Shown piece by piece: positions 1-9,952 of a stretch of 64,000 nucleotides of DNA. A program made the translations under genes and the position numbers. Each line of letters starts with the position of its first letter. The stretch's first letter is position 1. The notes beneath the pieces were generated by a model. It was given only the letters and a program-made list of their open reading frames with translations, was not told where the DNA came from and did not search any database. Origin of the DNA: Psychrobacter sp. WY6 (GTDB taxonomy: Bacteria; Pseudomonadota; Gammaproteobacteria; Pseudomonadales; Moraxellaceae); NCBI RefSeq assembly GCF_018448495.1, contig NZ_CP049902.1, positions 2,852,001 through 2,916,000 of the forward strand, written 5' to 3'.

Positions 1-649
1 CACGCTCGTTCATATTTGCCATGGTATTTCGTACCATTGGCGTATCAATAAAACTTGGACATACTGCATTAAAGCGAATATTGACACGGGCATATTCATG
101 AGCAGCAGATTTGGTCAGCCCCATGACGCCATGCTTGGCAGCGCTATAAGCTGTCAGCAGTGGTGCTGAACGCAAACCAGCAATGGAGGCTACATTAATC
201 ACATGACCGCCGCCATTGGGCGCCATACAAGTAACAGCAGCGCGCATACAATGCCAGACGCCTTTTAGATTAACGGCGATATTACGATCAAAATCATCAT
301 CGCTTAGCTCATGCATCGGTGCCGGTTTATGGTCGATACCCGCATTATTTATCACCACATCAAGGCCGCCAAGCGTCTCTACTGCGAAGTCAAACAAAGC
401 ACGTACTTCATCACCACTGGTCACGTCTACTTTTTTGAAGACGATACTGTTGCCAGCGTCTTGACCTTGCTTAGCAACCGCAGCACCCATCTCTTCTGCT
501 AAATCGCCTATGACGACTTTCGCACCGCGACTTGCCAGTAATAGCGCGCTAGCCGCACCGATGCCAGAGGCGCCGCCCGTGATTAAAATTCGTTTACCAG
601 CCACATTACTAGCTACATCTGATGCAATTCCGTTTGTATTCAGTGTCAT
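1..649 (-). CDS. SDR-family oxidoreductase, C-terminus beyond the left edge
   Basis: NAD(P)-dependent short-chain dehydrogenase/reductase of the 3-oxoacyl/3-hydroxyacyl type. The reverse-strand frame is open from an ATG at 649 to the window edge. It shows the Rossmann motif TGGASGIG (about residues 26-33), the NNAG motif and the catalytic YSAAK, followed by an IDTPMV segment typical of the family. The start lies 3 bases after the stop of the upstream oxidoreductase gene, so it is almost certainly the third gene of an operon with the acyl-CoA dehydrogenase. Substrate is not deducible; a 3-hydroxyacyl-CoA or related alcohol would fit the operon. No frameshift is seen in this gene. Confidence 0.88.
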   Translation of the reverse strand, partial: MTLNTNGIASDVASNVAGKRILITGGASGIGAASALLLASRGAKVVIGDLAEEMGAAVAKQGQDAGNSIVFKKVDVTSGDEVRALFDFAVETLGGLDVVINNAGIDHKPAPMHELSDDDFDRNIAVNLKGVWHCMRAAVTCMAPNGGGHVINVASIAGLRSAPLLTAYSAAKHGVMGLTKSAAHEYARVNIRFNAVCPSFIDTPMVRNTMANMNER

Positions 650-652
650 GAT

Positions 653-1659
653 CTATCCCTCTACCTTAAGTACCAGTTTGCCGAAGTTTTCACCTTTGAA
701 GAGCATCATCAAAGTATCAGGGAACGTCTCGATGCCCTCAACAATATGATCTTTCACTTTCATCTCACCTGACTGAATCCAGCCAGCGATATCTTTCATG
801 GCGACTGGATATTCTTTGATATTATCAAATACCACAATGCCTTCCATACGAGCACGATTGACCAATAATGATAAATAGTTCGATGGGCCTTTGACTTCTG
901 TGGTGTTGTTATATTGACTAATAGCTCCGCAAATAACGATACGCGCATGCAGATTTATTTGTGTGAGCACGTCATTTAAAATATCGCCGCCTACGTTGTC
1001 AAAGAATACATCAACCCCATTTTGACAAGCTTGCTTTAAGCCTTTTTTGACATCTTCATTTTTATAATCTACAGCGGCATCAAAGCCCAGCTCATCGACT
1101 AAGAATTTGCATTTCTCAGCACCGCCTGCAATACCAACGACGCGGCAGCCTTTGATCTTGGCAATTTGACCAACCAAGCTACCAACGGCACCAGCAGCGC
1201 CAGAGACAACCACAGTCTCGCCGGCTTTTGGCTGACCTGTTTTTAACAGACCGAAATACCCTGTCATACCCGGCATACCGAGTACGCCCAAGTAATAAGA
1301 CAATGGTGCCAGTTTTGGATCAACTTTATACAGATTAGCACCATCACTGACGGCATAAGACTGCACGCCATCATGACCTGCTACATAGTCACCAACGGCA
1401 AACTTCTTATGCTTGCTTTCTATCACTTCGCCCACAGTACCGGCGCGCATGACATCACCAATCTGTACTGGTGCGATATAAGATTTGGCATCGTTGAGCC
1501 AGCCACGCATCGCCGGATCGATAGAGATGTATTCAACTTTAATCAGTAACTGACCATCGGTGATAGTCGGAATTTCTGTCTCGGTATAATCCCAAGTCTC
1601 GGCACTAGGCTCGCCAACAGGTCTTGCTTTTAAGCGCCATTGTTATTCATTTTTGTCAT
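653..1659 (-). CDS. NADP-dependent MDR-family oxidoreductase (CurA/leukotriene B4 dehydrogenase-like)
   Basis: Medium-chain, zinc-independent dehydrogenase/reductase that in this family reduces the double bond of 2-alkenals, enones or similar substrates with NADPH. The repaired protein is about 335 residues, normal for the family. N-terminal GroES-like fold with the YISIDPAMRGW segment, then the cofactor loop VSGAAGAVGSLVGQIAK, then GVDVFFDNVGG. The reading frame is broken once near 1641, soon after the ATG at 1659; adding a base there restores an N-terminus ending in RWRLKARPVGEP, so the internal Met at 1510 is not the true start. It lies 22 bases from the acyl-CoA dehydrogenase gene and 3 bases from the SDR gene, indicating co-transcription. 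Confidence 0.85.
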
Positions 1660-1681
1660 GTCTCTTTCCTTAGAGTTGTCT

Positions 1682-3486
1682 TTAGAACCATTCTGTTTGC
1701 ATATCAGTGCAAACAGAGTTGGTGTTGGTTAATAATTCGATGTCGCGTTTAACTAATGGTAATTCCCAATCAATGAAGTATTTGGCCGCTTGTATCTTGC
1801 CTTTATAAAAATTCTGTTGCTCAGCATCTTGCGTGGTACTTAATAGCTGTTCAGCTTTACTCGCTTGACGAATCCAAATCCAGCTCAGCACAATTGAGGC
1901 AAAGATATTCATCAGTGCTTGCGCGTTGCCCGTTAATGTCACGGCTTCTTCAGTTTGTAAAACTTTGCTGAGATGCACCAATACTTCATGCAGGTGACCC
2001 ATGTAAGGCATCAGCTTACCTGCAAGCTGGGCGCTCTCAGGTGTAGTGATACTTTCCAAATCTTGTGTGATTTCACGTTTGAGGATTTGAATACCCAGAC
2101 CACCTTTTTGCCACAACTTACGAAATGACAAATCCAATGCCTGCACGCCATTCGTGCCTTCATGAATAGGATTTAGACGATTGTCACGCCAGAACTGCTC
2201 AGCCTGATACTCACGCGTATAGCCTGCACCGCCCAATACTTGGATACCTAAATCATTGGCTTTTGGCCCATACTCAGATGGCCATGCTTTTAGTACTGGC
2301 GTGAGCAGGTCTAATAATTCTGTCAGCTCATTCTTTAGCGTTTCGTCTTCACAAGTGTTGATACGGTCAATCAAGTTTGAGCCGTATAGGCATAATGAGA
2401 TGCCGCCTTCAGAGTAGGCTTTTTGCGCCAGTAGCATGCGCTTTACGTCACCATGATTAATGATAGCTGTTGCCGCATCTTCAGGTTTGTTGTTTGGAGC
2501 GATTCTGCCTTGCGTTCTGTCTTTGGCATAATCAAGTGAGTACTGATAACCACGATATCCCACCATCGATGCGCCAAAACCAACAGCGATGCGTGCCTCG
2601 TTCATCATTTTGAACATATAGCGCAGGCCAAAATGCTCTTCACCGATCAGATAACCATAACACTCGCCTTCGTCACCGAAGCTCAATGCCGTCGACGTCG
2701 TGCCTCTATAGCCCAGTTTATGAATGAGTCCTGTTAAATGTACGTCGTTGCGCTCGCCGACAGATGCATCTTCGTTTAAGCGATACTTGGGCACAGCAAA
2801 TAAGGAGATACCTTTGACGCCACCTGGACCACCTGGCACTTTGGCCAACACTAAATGGACGATATTATCAGACAATTCGTGATCGCCGCCTGAGATATAA
2901 ATTTTGCTGCCTTTGACGCGGTAAGAGCCATCATCTTGTTTTACTGCAGTGGTTTTGATGTCAGCAAGTGATGAACCTGCATGTGGCTCTGTCAATGCCA
3001 TCGTTCCAGTGAATTCACCTGTCAGCATGCGCGGCATAAAGGCAGCTTTAATCTCATCACAGCAAAGTGTGAAATCACATTAATTGCAGCAGTGGTCAAA
3101 AATGGATAAGCAGTGGTTGAAGGATTAGCGGCCATAAAATAACCTGCCACAGCTGTCATTACCGTTTCAGGCAGCTGCATACCGCCGTCTTCAAAACTAT
3201 AGCGACCTGCGATAAACCCTGACTCGCGGAATGCATCAAAAGCGACTTTTACATCACTTATCATGCTGACTTTTTTGCCATCAAACTGTGGCTCGTTCTT
3301 GTCTGCTACGTGGTTGTGCGGCAAAAATAACTGGGTCGCAATTTTATTGGCCGTATCCAATACTGCATCGAATGTTTCGCGGCTATGCTCTGCAAACTTG
3401 GCATGCTTGGTTAAATTTTCAGTGCCCAATACATCATATAATTGGAACGGTAACTCAAAGTCATTGATTAGCGTATCTGCTGCCAT
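1682..3486 (-). CDS. Acyl-CoA dehydrogenase, large (about 600 aa) DmdC-like type, one frameshift
   Basis: FAD-dependent acyl-CoA dehydrogenase catalysing alpha-beta oxidation of an acyl-CoA thioester. The length (about 601 residues after repair) and the C-terminal extension place it with the long family that includes 3-methylmercaptopropionyl-CoA dehydrogenase and FadE-like enzymes rather than the 380-residue class. Visible motifs are MALTEPHAGSSLADI in the middle domain, KIYISGGDH, and the C-terminal FAD domain VLGGAGYTREY with NPIHEGTNGVQALDL. A single-base loss near 3060 splits it; the two halves abut as HFA(S)DEIKAAFMPRML. First gene of the minus-strand operon and divergent from the AraC-type regulator at 3688. 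The exact acyl substrate is unknown. Confidence 0.88.
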
Positions 3487-3562
3487 AGTATTCTCGTTAA
3501 CTGATTAAATTTGGTTATCAATCGATATTAATCTAATTTAACGCCTTACCGTATTGTCATTT

Positions 3563-3592
3563 ATGACATAATTATGGTCAAATACGACATAA
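3563..3592. promoter_or_regulatory. Candidate AraC-family operator (direct repeats) in a divergent promoter region
   Basis: Two direct repeats, ATGACATAA at 3563 and ACGACATAA at 3584, are offset by 21 bp, two helical turns, as is usual for AraC-family half-sites. The first overlaps a small palindrome (TGTCAT-TT-ATGACA, 3555-3568). They lie between the acyl-CoA dehydrogenase operon and the divergent regulator gene. The role is inferred from position and spacing only. Confidence 0.4.
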
Positions 3593-3687
3593 ATAGCGTT
3601 TATATTTCGAGAATTCATATAAAAAATTGATATTTTTGGTCAGAAAATTAAATTTTGCTCAGCACCGCGAAAGGAGAATAGGCATCT

Positions 3688-4709
3688 ATGCCTTATTTCA
3701 AACCCTTTAAAGTCATCATCATTGGATTCGATGGTGTGCTCGGCAGCGCATTGACAGGCGCATTAGATTTATTCTCATTTACGGGTGTCAGTTGGCAACG
3801 ATTTTTAGATGAGCCAGTAGAGCCAAGATTCAACGTTCAGATAGCAAGCGTTGGTGGCGTAGATATCAGATGTAGCAACCGCTTAATCATGCAAGCGCAT
3901 TGCGATATTCAGGACGTGGCCGAGTGCGACTTGCTATTGATTCCGACGATTGGTGATTCAATCGATAAGGTACTGAGCCGAAATGCAGGGTTAATACCCC
4001 ATCTAACGCGGTTGGCAGACACCAAATCAGATATAGCCAGCAACTGTAGCGGTGCTTTCTTTTTGGCAAAGGCAGGATTATTAGATAATAGAATCGCTAC
4101 CACACACTGGGGTTACGCCAGTAAATTCAAAGCGGACTTTCCACTCGTTGACTTACAAGAAAATCAGTTTGTCACTCACTCAAAAAGCAAATCAGACAGC
4201 CAATCCGGTAATATTTTTGTGCGGCAGGTGGCAGCGCCTTTTATGACTTAGGACTGTTATTGATAGAGCGTTACTGCGGACGTGAGATTTCTACTCAAGT
4301 AGCCAAAACCCAAATTATAGATAGCAAGAGAGGCAATCAAAACAGCTATACCAATGTGACCTTGCATAAGCCGCATTCAGACCAACTAATCAAGCAAGTA
4401 CAAGAATTCATTGAGGAAAATTTTTATCAGACTATTCAGGTAAGCGGGTTGGCTGCCATGGTCAATATCACCCCACGGACGTTAAACAGACGCTTTCAGT
4501 CTTGCGTCGCGATGCGCCCGATTGAGTATATTCAGGCCGTCAGAATTGAGCAGGCAAAACGCCTGCTAGAGTTAGGCAATGTGACCATAAAATCGCTTGC
4601 CGAACAAGTGGGCTATGATGATATTTCATCGTTCACACGCCTATTCAAACGTGCAACAGAGCTAACCCCCAAAGAGTATCAGGATAAGTTTTCGCGGTTA
4701 GCGATTTAG
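3688..4709 (+). CDS. GlxA-family transcriptional regulator (DJ-1/PfpI domain plus AraC HTH), one frameshift
   Basis: Transcription factor with an N-terminal class I amidotransferase-like (DJ-1/PfpI) sensor domain (about residues 5-180) and a C-terminal AraC-type double helix-turn-helix domain (about 235-340). The elbow is visible as SNCSGAFFLAKAGLLD and the DNA-binding part as ITPRTLNRRFQ...RIEQAKRLLE...VGYDDISSFTRLFKR. The frame breaks at a T5 run at 4214-4218; correction gives a family-typical CAAGGSAFYDLGLLLIERY junction and about 340 residues. Preceded by a strong AAGGAG ribosome binding site. It is divergent from the acyl-CoA dehydrogenase operon, so it probably controls that operon. The inducer is unknown. 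Confidence 0.87.
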
Positions 4710-4756
4710 TCATAGCAATGCATAGTAGTTAGAGATTAGTGCTTAATGTTTAACGT

Positions 4757-6032
4757 TTAAGCAGTTTGCCATAACCCTTCTACTTGGATAGCATCAGCCT
4801 TGATGGTTGGGTAATCGCTAAATGCCAACTGATAGCCACCAGCTGTATTGGAACTAATTTGACACTTTGTGCCTAGTGGAAAGCTGTGTTTTTGTCCAAT
4901 ATGACCAAAACGCATGCCGCTATAAATCGGTAATCTTGTCAGCTGATGCAATTGACGAATCACCGTAGCCACATCATAACGCTTGTCATAACTGTCCTCA
5001 CCTGCACCTGACAATGCCCCAAATACAATCGCTTGCTGACCTTTAAACGCACCAGCCAAATACAAATCATAACATGCGCTCGATACGATAAGGTTGCTCA
5101 CCCACGTCTTCTAAGAATACAATACCGCCATCCATGCGCGGCAAATACTCACTACCTGCCAGCGCTGACACCACGCTTAGATTACCACCCCAAATCGTGC
5201 CCGTTATTGCTTTGGGCTCAGCACTTGTTAGAATACTGGGTAAATTGGGACTGGTTAAAGACGCGTCTGATATATCAATAACCAGATTGGGATTGGTTAG
5301 TGCTTCAACAAACTGTCGACAGCTGACTTGATCAGGGACAGTTTTTCCAAATTCACTATAGAGCATCGGTGCTGCAAGCGAACTCATATCACCTTCTGCC
5401 AATAGCGCACACTGAATAGCAGTCACATCACTAAAGCCCGCCAGTATCGTGCCGCGCTCCTGCATAATACGTCCTAGCGTCAACCAATCAATCATCGGTA
5501 ATATGCGCATTGCACCATAGCCGCCGCGCACGCCGAGTAACAATTTTGGGGCAGCTATTGCACCAGTAGCGAGGTTTTGCAGGTCACTCGCTCGCTGCGA
5601 ATCCGTACCAGCAAAACGCAGATACTGCCGATTGGTAATCGTAGGATTATTGACGTTAAAACCCGCACAGGCCATACGCTCCAATGCCAATTGATTGCGG
5701 TCATCGCTACCCCCAACATTGGAGCTGGCAAACAGCCGCGTCTCAATCGTTGGCGTAATACAGCGTGTTTGCGTGAGTGACGGCTGTGATGATGAACGCT
5801 CATCCAATAACGCGGTTGGCAGATCATCCTTGGTAAGTTGCATACTATGATTTTTCTCAATGGCATCGGAGGCCAGCGACTGAGTCATATTTTGGGTTAT
5901 TAATAACCCTGCCCCTGCGCTGAGACCTACTCGACGTAAAAACTGGCGACGATTCAAGCCGGCTGCCGCTTCAATCGCTGTATGCTCATTGTTGTTTCTA
6001 TCATCTGTTAATAACTGACTCTTGAAAACCAT
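4757..6032 (-). CDS. Tat-exported LD-carboxypeptidase (peptidase S66, LdcA-like), one frameshift
   Basis: Serine peptidase of family S66, which removes the terminal D-Ala from murein tetrapeptides during peptidoglycan recycling. Core motifs are GVRGGYGAMRILPMID (nucleophile-elbow region), the SDVTAIQCALLAEG strand, GGNLSVVSALAGSEYLP, and FLEDVGEQPYRIERML near the conserved Glu. A frameshift at about 5069-5073 separates the last 110 residues, which continue YDLYLAGAFKG. The N-terminus carries a twin-arginine signal, RRQFLRRVGLSAGAGLL, unlike cytoplasmic E. coli LdcA, so a periplasmic location is inferred. The start at 6032 is chosen over an upstream ATG at 6080 because it gives a shorter leader to the Tat motif; both are possible. 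Confidence 0.8.
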
Positions 6033-6286
6033 CTCTCTCTGCCACCTTATCATTTTTATTTTGATATACTTTTGCATCATATTTATTTTTGCAGTCTACT
6101 TGCTTAAACCACACAGCAGCATATTGTAAACGCTTTTTTGGCTATGATAGTTGCCCAACCCTTGCCACTATTTAATTTTTCGCCATGATAGCCATGAGAC
6201 ATACCAAAAACCTAGCCCTATTGGCACATTCCGCGACTTTGTTGTAGTATGAGAATACCGATTTCGGTTAAATAAGGATAATAATA

Positions 6287-6664
6287 ATGGCTGAGAAAAC
6301 GACTGATAAACAGAAAAAAGAGGACATATTGGATACTGATTTAGAGTACCTCATCAACGAAGAAGAAAAACTGCAAGAAAAGCTAAAAGACAGTAGCCAT
6401 CTTGAGCGTTTTGCCAAAGATTTGATGCTATTCATGAGCTTGATTAAAGACTATTATCAAGGAAACTATCGCGATATTCCTTACAAGACCATTTCAGCAG
6501 GTGTGGTTGGACTGCTCTATACTCTCAACCCAATCGATATCATTCCAGATTTCATACCCTTTATCGGTCATATTGACGATGCGCTAGTCCTCACCTTTTG
6601 CTTGAAGTTGGTCGAAAAAGATTTGAAAAATATCAAACTTGGAAGAAAAACAAACCGCTACTGA
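6287..6664 (+). CDS. YkvA/DUF1232 family small membrane-associated protein
   Basis: A 125-residue protein whose C-terminal half carries the DUF1232 signature LYTLNPIDIIPDFIPFIGHIDDALVL inside a hydrophobic helix pair (about residues 75-110). The N-terminal 55 residues are charged and probably coiled (EEEKLQEKLKD). The molecular function of the family is unknown. A purine-rich AAGGATAATAATA sits just upstream of the ATG. It appears monocistronic, with its own terminator at 6741-6778. No frame problem is seen. Confidence 0.85.
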   Translation: MAEKTTDKQKKEDILDTDLEYLINEEEKLQEKLKDSSHLERFAKDLMLFMSLIKDYYQGNYRDIPYKTISAGVVGLLYTLNPIDIIPDFIPFIGHIDDALVLTFCLKLVEKDLKNIKLGRKTNRY

Positions 6665-6740
6665 CTTAAAGAAAAACAGGTAACTTTGTACAAGCTATCA
6701 TCCTGAAATGATCATTATAAAAAATAATCGTTATAAAAAA

Positions 6741-6778
6741 CCACGACTGACAATCAATGTATCAGCCGTGGCTTTTTT
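6741..6778 (+). terminator. Rho-independent terminator after the DUF1232 gene
   Basis: A 10-bp stem (CCACGACTGA with TCAGCCGTGG, one G-U pair) is followed by a run of six T on the plus strand, 77 bases after the stop codon. Confidence 0.8.
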
Positions 6779-6807
6779 ATTCATTAATAGCAATTATTTA
6801 TGTGAAG

Positions 6808-7111
6808 TTAATTTGGAACATCATAACGCGCTTTTTCTGGATTGAGACCGAACGAATAGACAAAGGTTGCAACGAGGCTATTGATAATAATAAACGGCAA
6901 ATCGATAGCAGCATGCCCAAGCGCATAGCGACCAATCAGCCACGAAACAATCAGCATAATAATAAAGAAACCGCCTAAGTACGCCAAAATTGCAGGATGC
7001 TTTAAATTATAAGTGCTTAGGTTCAGGCTTCTTATCAAGTACATAGGTTCTGATTGCCCAACCAGCTGCATAAGAAAATCCGCCCAATACCACGTAACTA
7101 AAAAAATTCAT
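6808..7111 (-). CDS. Small hydrophobic membrane protein of unknown function, probably frameshifted
   Basis: Function not recognised. The reverse strand encodes two hydrophobic pieces in different frames. The first, from the ATG at 7111, reads MNFFSYVVLGGFSYAAGWAI and ends in a charged DKKPEPKHL tail. The second contains two clear transmembrane helices (FFIIMLIVSWLIGRYALG and PFIIINSLVATFVYSFGL) and ends at 6808. Because the segments abut around 7005-7012 and the window is full of indels, one gene of about 101 residues with three membrane segments is the likeliest reading; two overlapping small genes is the alternative. It converges on the DUF1232 terminator. Confidence 0.5.
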
Positions 7112-7202
7112 ATTGCTTAACTCTAATGACATATGGTTTATAGCAAAACACTGTTTAAAATAACACTATCGATCATAAATTATGTTTATGAGCCGTGCTT
7201 GC

Positions 7203-7757
7203 TTAAAGGCTCTCATTAACATTATCAATCACAATATTAGCATGTGGATTGGCTAAAATATCGGTATTAACATCATCACACTCGACATGATAGATGGTAT
7301 TGGCACCGCGATAAATATAGGATAAGTATTCACTATCTAAGAGTGGATCGATATTGGCATAGGCAGGCTTCACATGAGCCAATACCAGCACGCGATCAGG
7401 ACGACCAATCACTGCATCGACATTGTCAGGATCAATAGAGAAAAACTGCGGGATTTCGCTATTTTCAATCACTTCTAGCGGCTCAGCGTCATCCCAAACG
7501 CGCTTCGCACTTGCCGGCTCTTTCATCTGCATCACCCACGAGCCATCCTGTTGACTGATTTTTATTTGGGCAGGCTCGTCATGACTAACCGTGTAACAAC
7601 CTTCAAAAACCGATAAGTCTGTCGCCGCTTCGACCATTCCAGTATCAGCTTGAATGTTGCTATCGTTGCAAGCACTTAAAAATAGCGCGCTGCTCACCGC
7701 TATGCCGACTGGTAAGCACATCAGCCTTTTATAAAAAATGTTTGAGCGTAAGGACAT
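7203..7757 (-). CDS. Hypothetical lipoprotein
   Basis: A 184-residue protein with a type II signal peptide: basic start, hydrophobic core LPVGIAVSSALF and lipobox LSAC, so it should be an acylated periplasmic or outer-membrane protein. The mature part (VFEGCYTVSHDEPAQIKISQ...) is acidic with a few Cys and no family I recognise. The ATG at 7757 is preferred over one at 7775 because an AGGA ribosome binding site lies at the right distance upstream of it. No frame breaks. No neighbours suggest a pathway. Confidence 0.75.
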   Translation of the reverse strand: MSLRSNIFYKRLMCLPVGIAVSSALFLSACNDSNIQADTGMVEAATDLSVFEGCYTVSHDEPAQIKISQQDGSWVMQMKEPASAKRVWDDAEPLEVIENSEIPQFFSIDPDNVDAVIGRPDRVLVLAHVKPAYANIDPLLDSEYLSYIYRGANTIYHVECDDVNTDILANPHANIVIDNVNESL

Positions 7758-8182
7758 AATAGAGTTATCCTGCATTCATGCATTAAACTTTTATGAAAAA
7801 TTGTCTTTAAAAAAACTACCTTTAAACAGTGATGACGACAATCTTGCTATTAGCATTATTTTTTAGGGCGTGTTTTCATCAACTATTGGCACTGTCGAAT
7901 GATTTGCGCTACTAATTGACGCCTGAAAACCGCTGTTTTTTCTGCTGCGTAGTCAATACCGTTTGATACTGTGTCGCAACACAGCTCATTTTAACAGAAA
8001 ATAGCAAGGTTACTATTATGATCTGTGCTTTTGGCGACTTTGTGCATTACGATTGCCCACATCAACGATAGATTTGTTATACTCATTCCCAAAATATAAC
8101 GGAAGCGCTGGTGTAAAAACAACGCGAGCAAAATCCCTCCAACCCTCCCTATCTTTATCAATTTTTAGGTCAATAATTTTTT
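7758..8182. other. Intergenic region with a solitary inverted-repeat end
   Basis: No coding sequence is visible. At 7864-7880 there is AGGGCGTGTTTTCATCA, which resembles the terminal repeat of the 175-bp elements at 14718 and 27009, but no matching right end is present. A weak -10-like TATACT lies at 8078-8083, about 100 bases before rnhA, and might be its promoter. Confidence 0.4.
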
Positions 8183-8772
8183 ATGTCAGACAATCGCACC
8201 TCAGCGCAGCCATTCAACACCAGTAACGCGATGAATCCGTTGGCCGCCAAATCAAACACCACCGTCGCCTATACGGATGGTGCCTGTAAAGGCAATCCGG
8301 GCGCTGGTGGCTGGGGCGCACATCTCATTTTTAGTGATGGACGTACACAAGATTTGTACGGCGGGGATAAAGAGACGACCAATAATCGCATGGAGTTGAT
8401 GGGCGCGATACAAGCATTGACCCATAGTCCGCATGAGCACAATCTCGAGATTTGGACAGACTCAAGCTATGTCAAAAAAGGCATCACCGAATGGATAGAG
8501 GGTTGGAAAAAAAGAGGCTGGAAAACGGCAAGTAAAAAAACCGTCGCCAATCAAGACCTTTGGCAACAATTAGACAAGCTATGCCAGCAGCGCGATGTTG
8601 ACTGGCATTGGGTAAAAGGTCACGCAGGACATGCGGGTAATGAAAAGCGGATGAGCTGGCAAACTTGGGCGTGACATCCAGCAGTGAAGAATTATCGAGC
8701 ATAGAACCGCAAGACACGGCTAAAAAAAAAGGGCAAATAATGCCTATACAGCACAAATGCTGCTCACAATGA
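8183..8772 (+). CDS. rnhA: Ribonuclease HI, one frameshift
   Basis: Endonuclease that degrades the RNA strand of RNA-DNA hybrids, removing primers and R-loops in the cytoplasm. Catalytic carboxylates are visible: Asp in [12 protein letters not shown], Glu in [10 protein letters not shown], Asp in WTDSSYV, and the His/Asp C-terminal site in [18 protein letters not shown]. The last of these is restored only if the A4 run at 8643-8646 gains one base; otherwise the protein ends at 8674. The repaired frame runs on about 40 residues beyond the canonical end to a stop at 8772, close to the dnaQ start at 8804. The N-terminus has about 24 extra residues before the catalytic domain. Gene order rnhA-dnaQ is common in gammaproteobacteria. 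Confidence 0.9.
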
Positions 8773-8803
8773 CTGGCTAAGTTTAGATCCACTGGGTCTG
8801 GAT

Positions 8804-9792
8804 ATGACAGATGATGAGCTTGACGAAGATGTCATAGACACTGATAACGATACAAACCCTGCCGATGATATGATGAGTAAAGATGCTGTAATAGAAGCCG
8901 ATCGCTATCAGCATAATGCTAGCAAACCAATGAGTAAAATAGAGATGCCGGAAACCCAAACGTCTATGACTGATGCGACGATAAATCATGTGCCTGCTAG
9001 CGTTACTGGCATAGAAGAAGCTGATACACCAAAATTCGACGGCGACACCAGCCGTGCCAATCCGTATTTCATACCGCTGCTACCCAAACCTATCCATCGT
9101 CATGAGTCTGATCGCCAGCTCATTATGGATACTGAAACCACAGGTCTTGATCCGTTAAAAGGCGACCGTATTATCGAAGTCGGTATCGTGGAGATGATCG
9201 GGCGTAAATTTACGGGTGAAAAGCTCCACGTTTATATCAATCCACAGCGCGGCATGGATGATGAAGTCATTCGTATCCATGGTATTTCTGAGGCATTTTT
9301 GACCGACAAACCTACCTTCGATCAAGTTGCTCAGTCGCTCTATGATTTTATGGACGGCGCAGAAATCATCGCTCATAACGCCACCTTTGATATGAACTTC
9401 TTAAACATGGAGTTTGCCAAAGTTGGTATGAACGACTTTGCTGAGCGCGTACAAGTGACTGACTCGCTGGTCATGGCAAAGCAGCAATATCCTGGGCAAA
9501 AAAACACCTAGATGCTTTAGTGCGTCGCCTAAATGTGGGGAAGCAAGATCGTACTTTTCACGGCGCCTTACTTGATTCAGAGATTTTAGCAGAAGTTTAT
9601 CTGGCGATGACAGGTGGGCAGGTTACACTCGCCATCGAAGAAGACACGCAAACAGATGGCGGGCAGACAGCCCACGCCAGTTTTGCCCATTTAGCGTCTT
9701 TGTTGCTAGACTCATCTACGGATGAAAATACCAACCAAGAGTGGTATGCCGCGCTCGCAGAAGCGTATCCTGAGCTAAAAGCCAATATGTAG
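8804..9792 (+). CDS. dnaQ: DNA polymerase III epsilon subunit (3'-5' proofreading exonuclease), one frameshift
   Basis: DEDDh exonuclease that proofreads replication as part of the Pol III core. ExoI DTETTG (from residue 109), ExoII HNATFDMNFLN and ExoIII HGALLDSEILAEVY are all present. The frame breaks in an A7 run at 9498-9504; one added A gives QYPGQKKHLDALVRRLN and joins the ExoIII half. Unusual is a roughly 100-residue acidic, low-complexity extension (starting MTDDELDEDVIDTD) before the exonuclease domain. The start at 8804 is the first good ATG, but the same frame is open back to about 8741 with no start, so the extension may run further or even be joined to RnhA. Confidence 0.88.
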
Positions 9793-9952
9793 TCGCCGTA
9801 TAAGCTGATGATATCAATCTTTGAGCAATAACATTTGTATAATATAGGCTTGATTATTGTTATATTAAGCGTTAAAACATCACCAGCAAGTGCTTTTTCG
9901 ATCATCATTTAAACCATCGCCATTCTCATCAGTACATTATGGAAAAACACCT

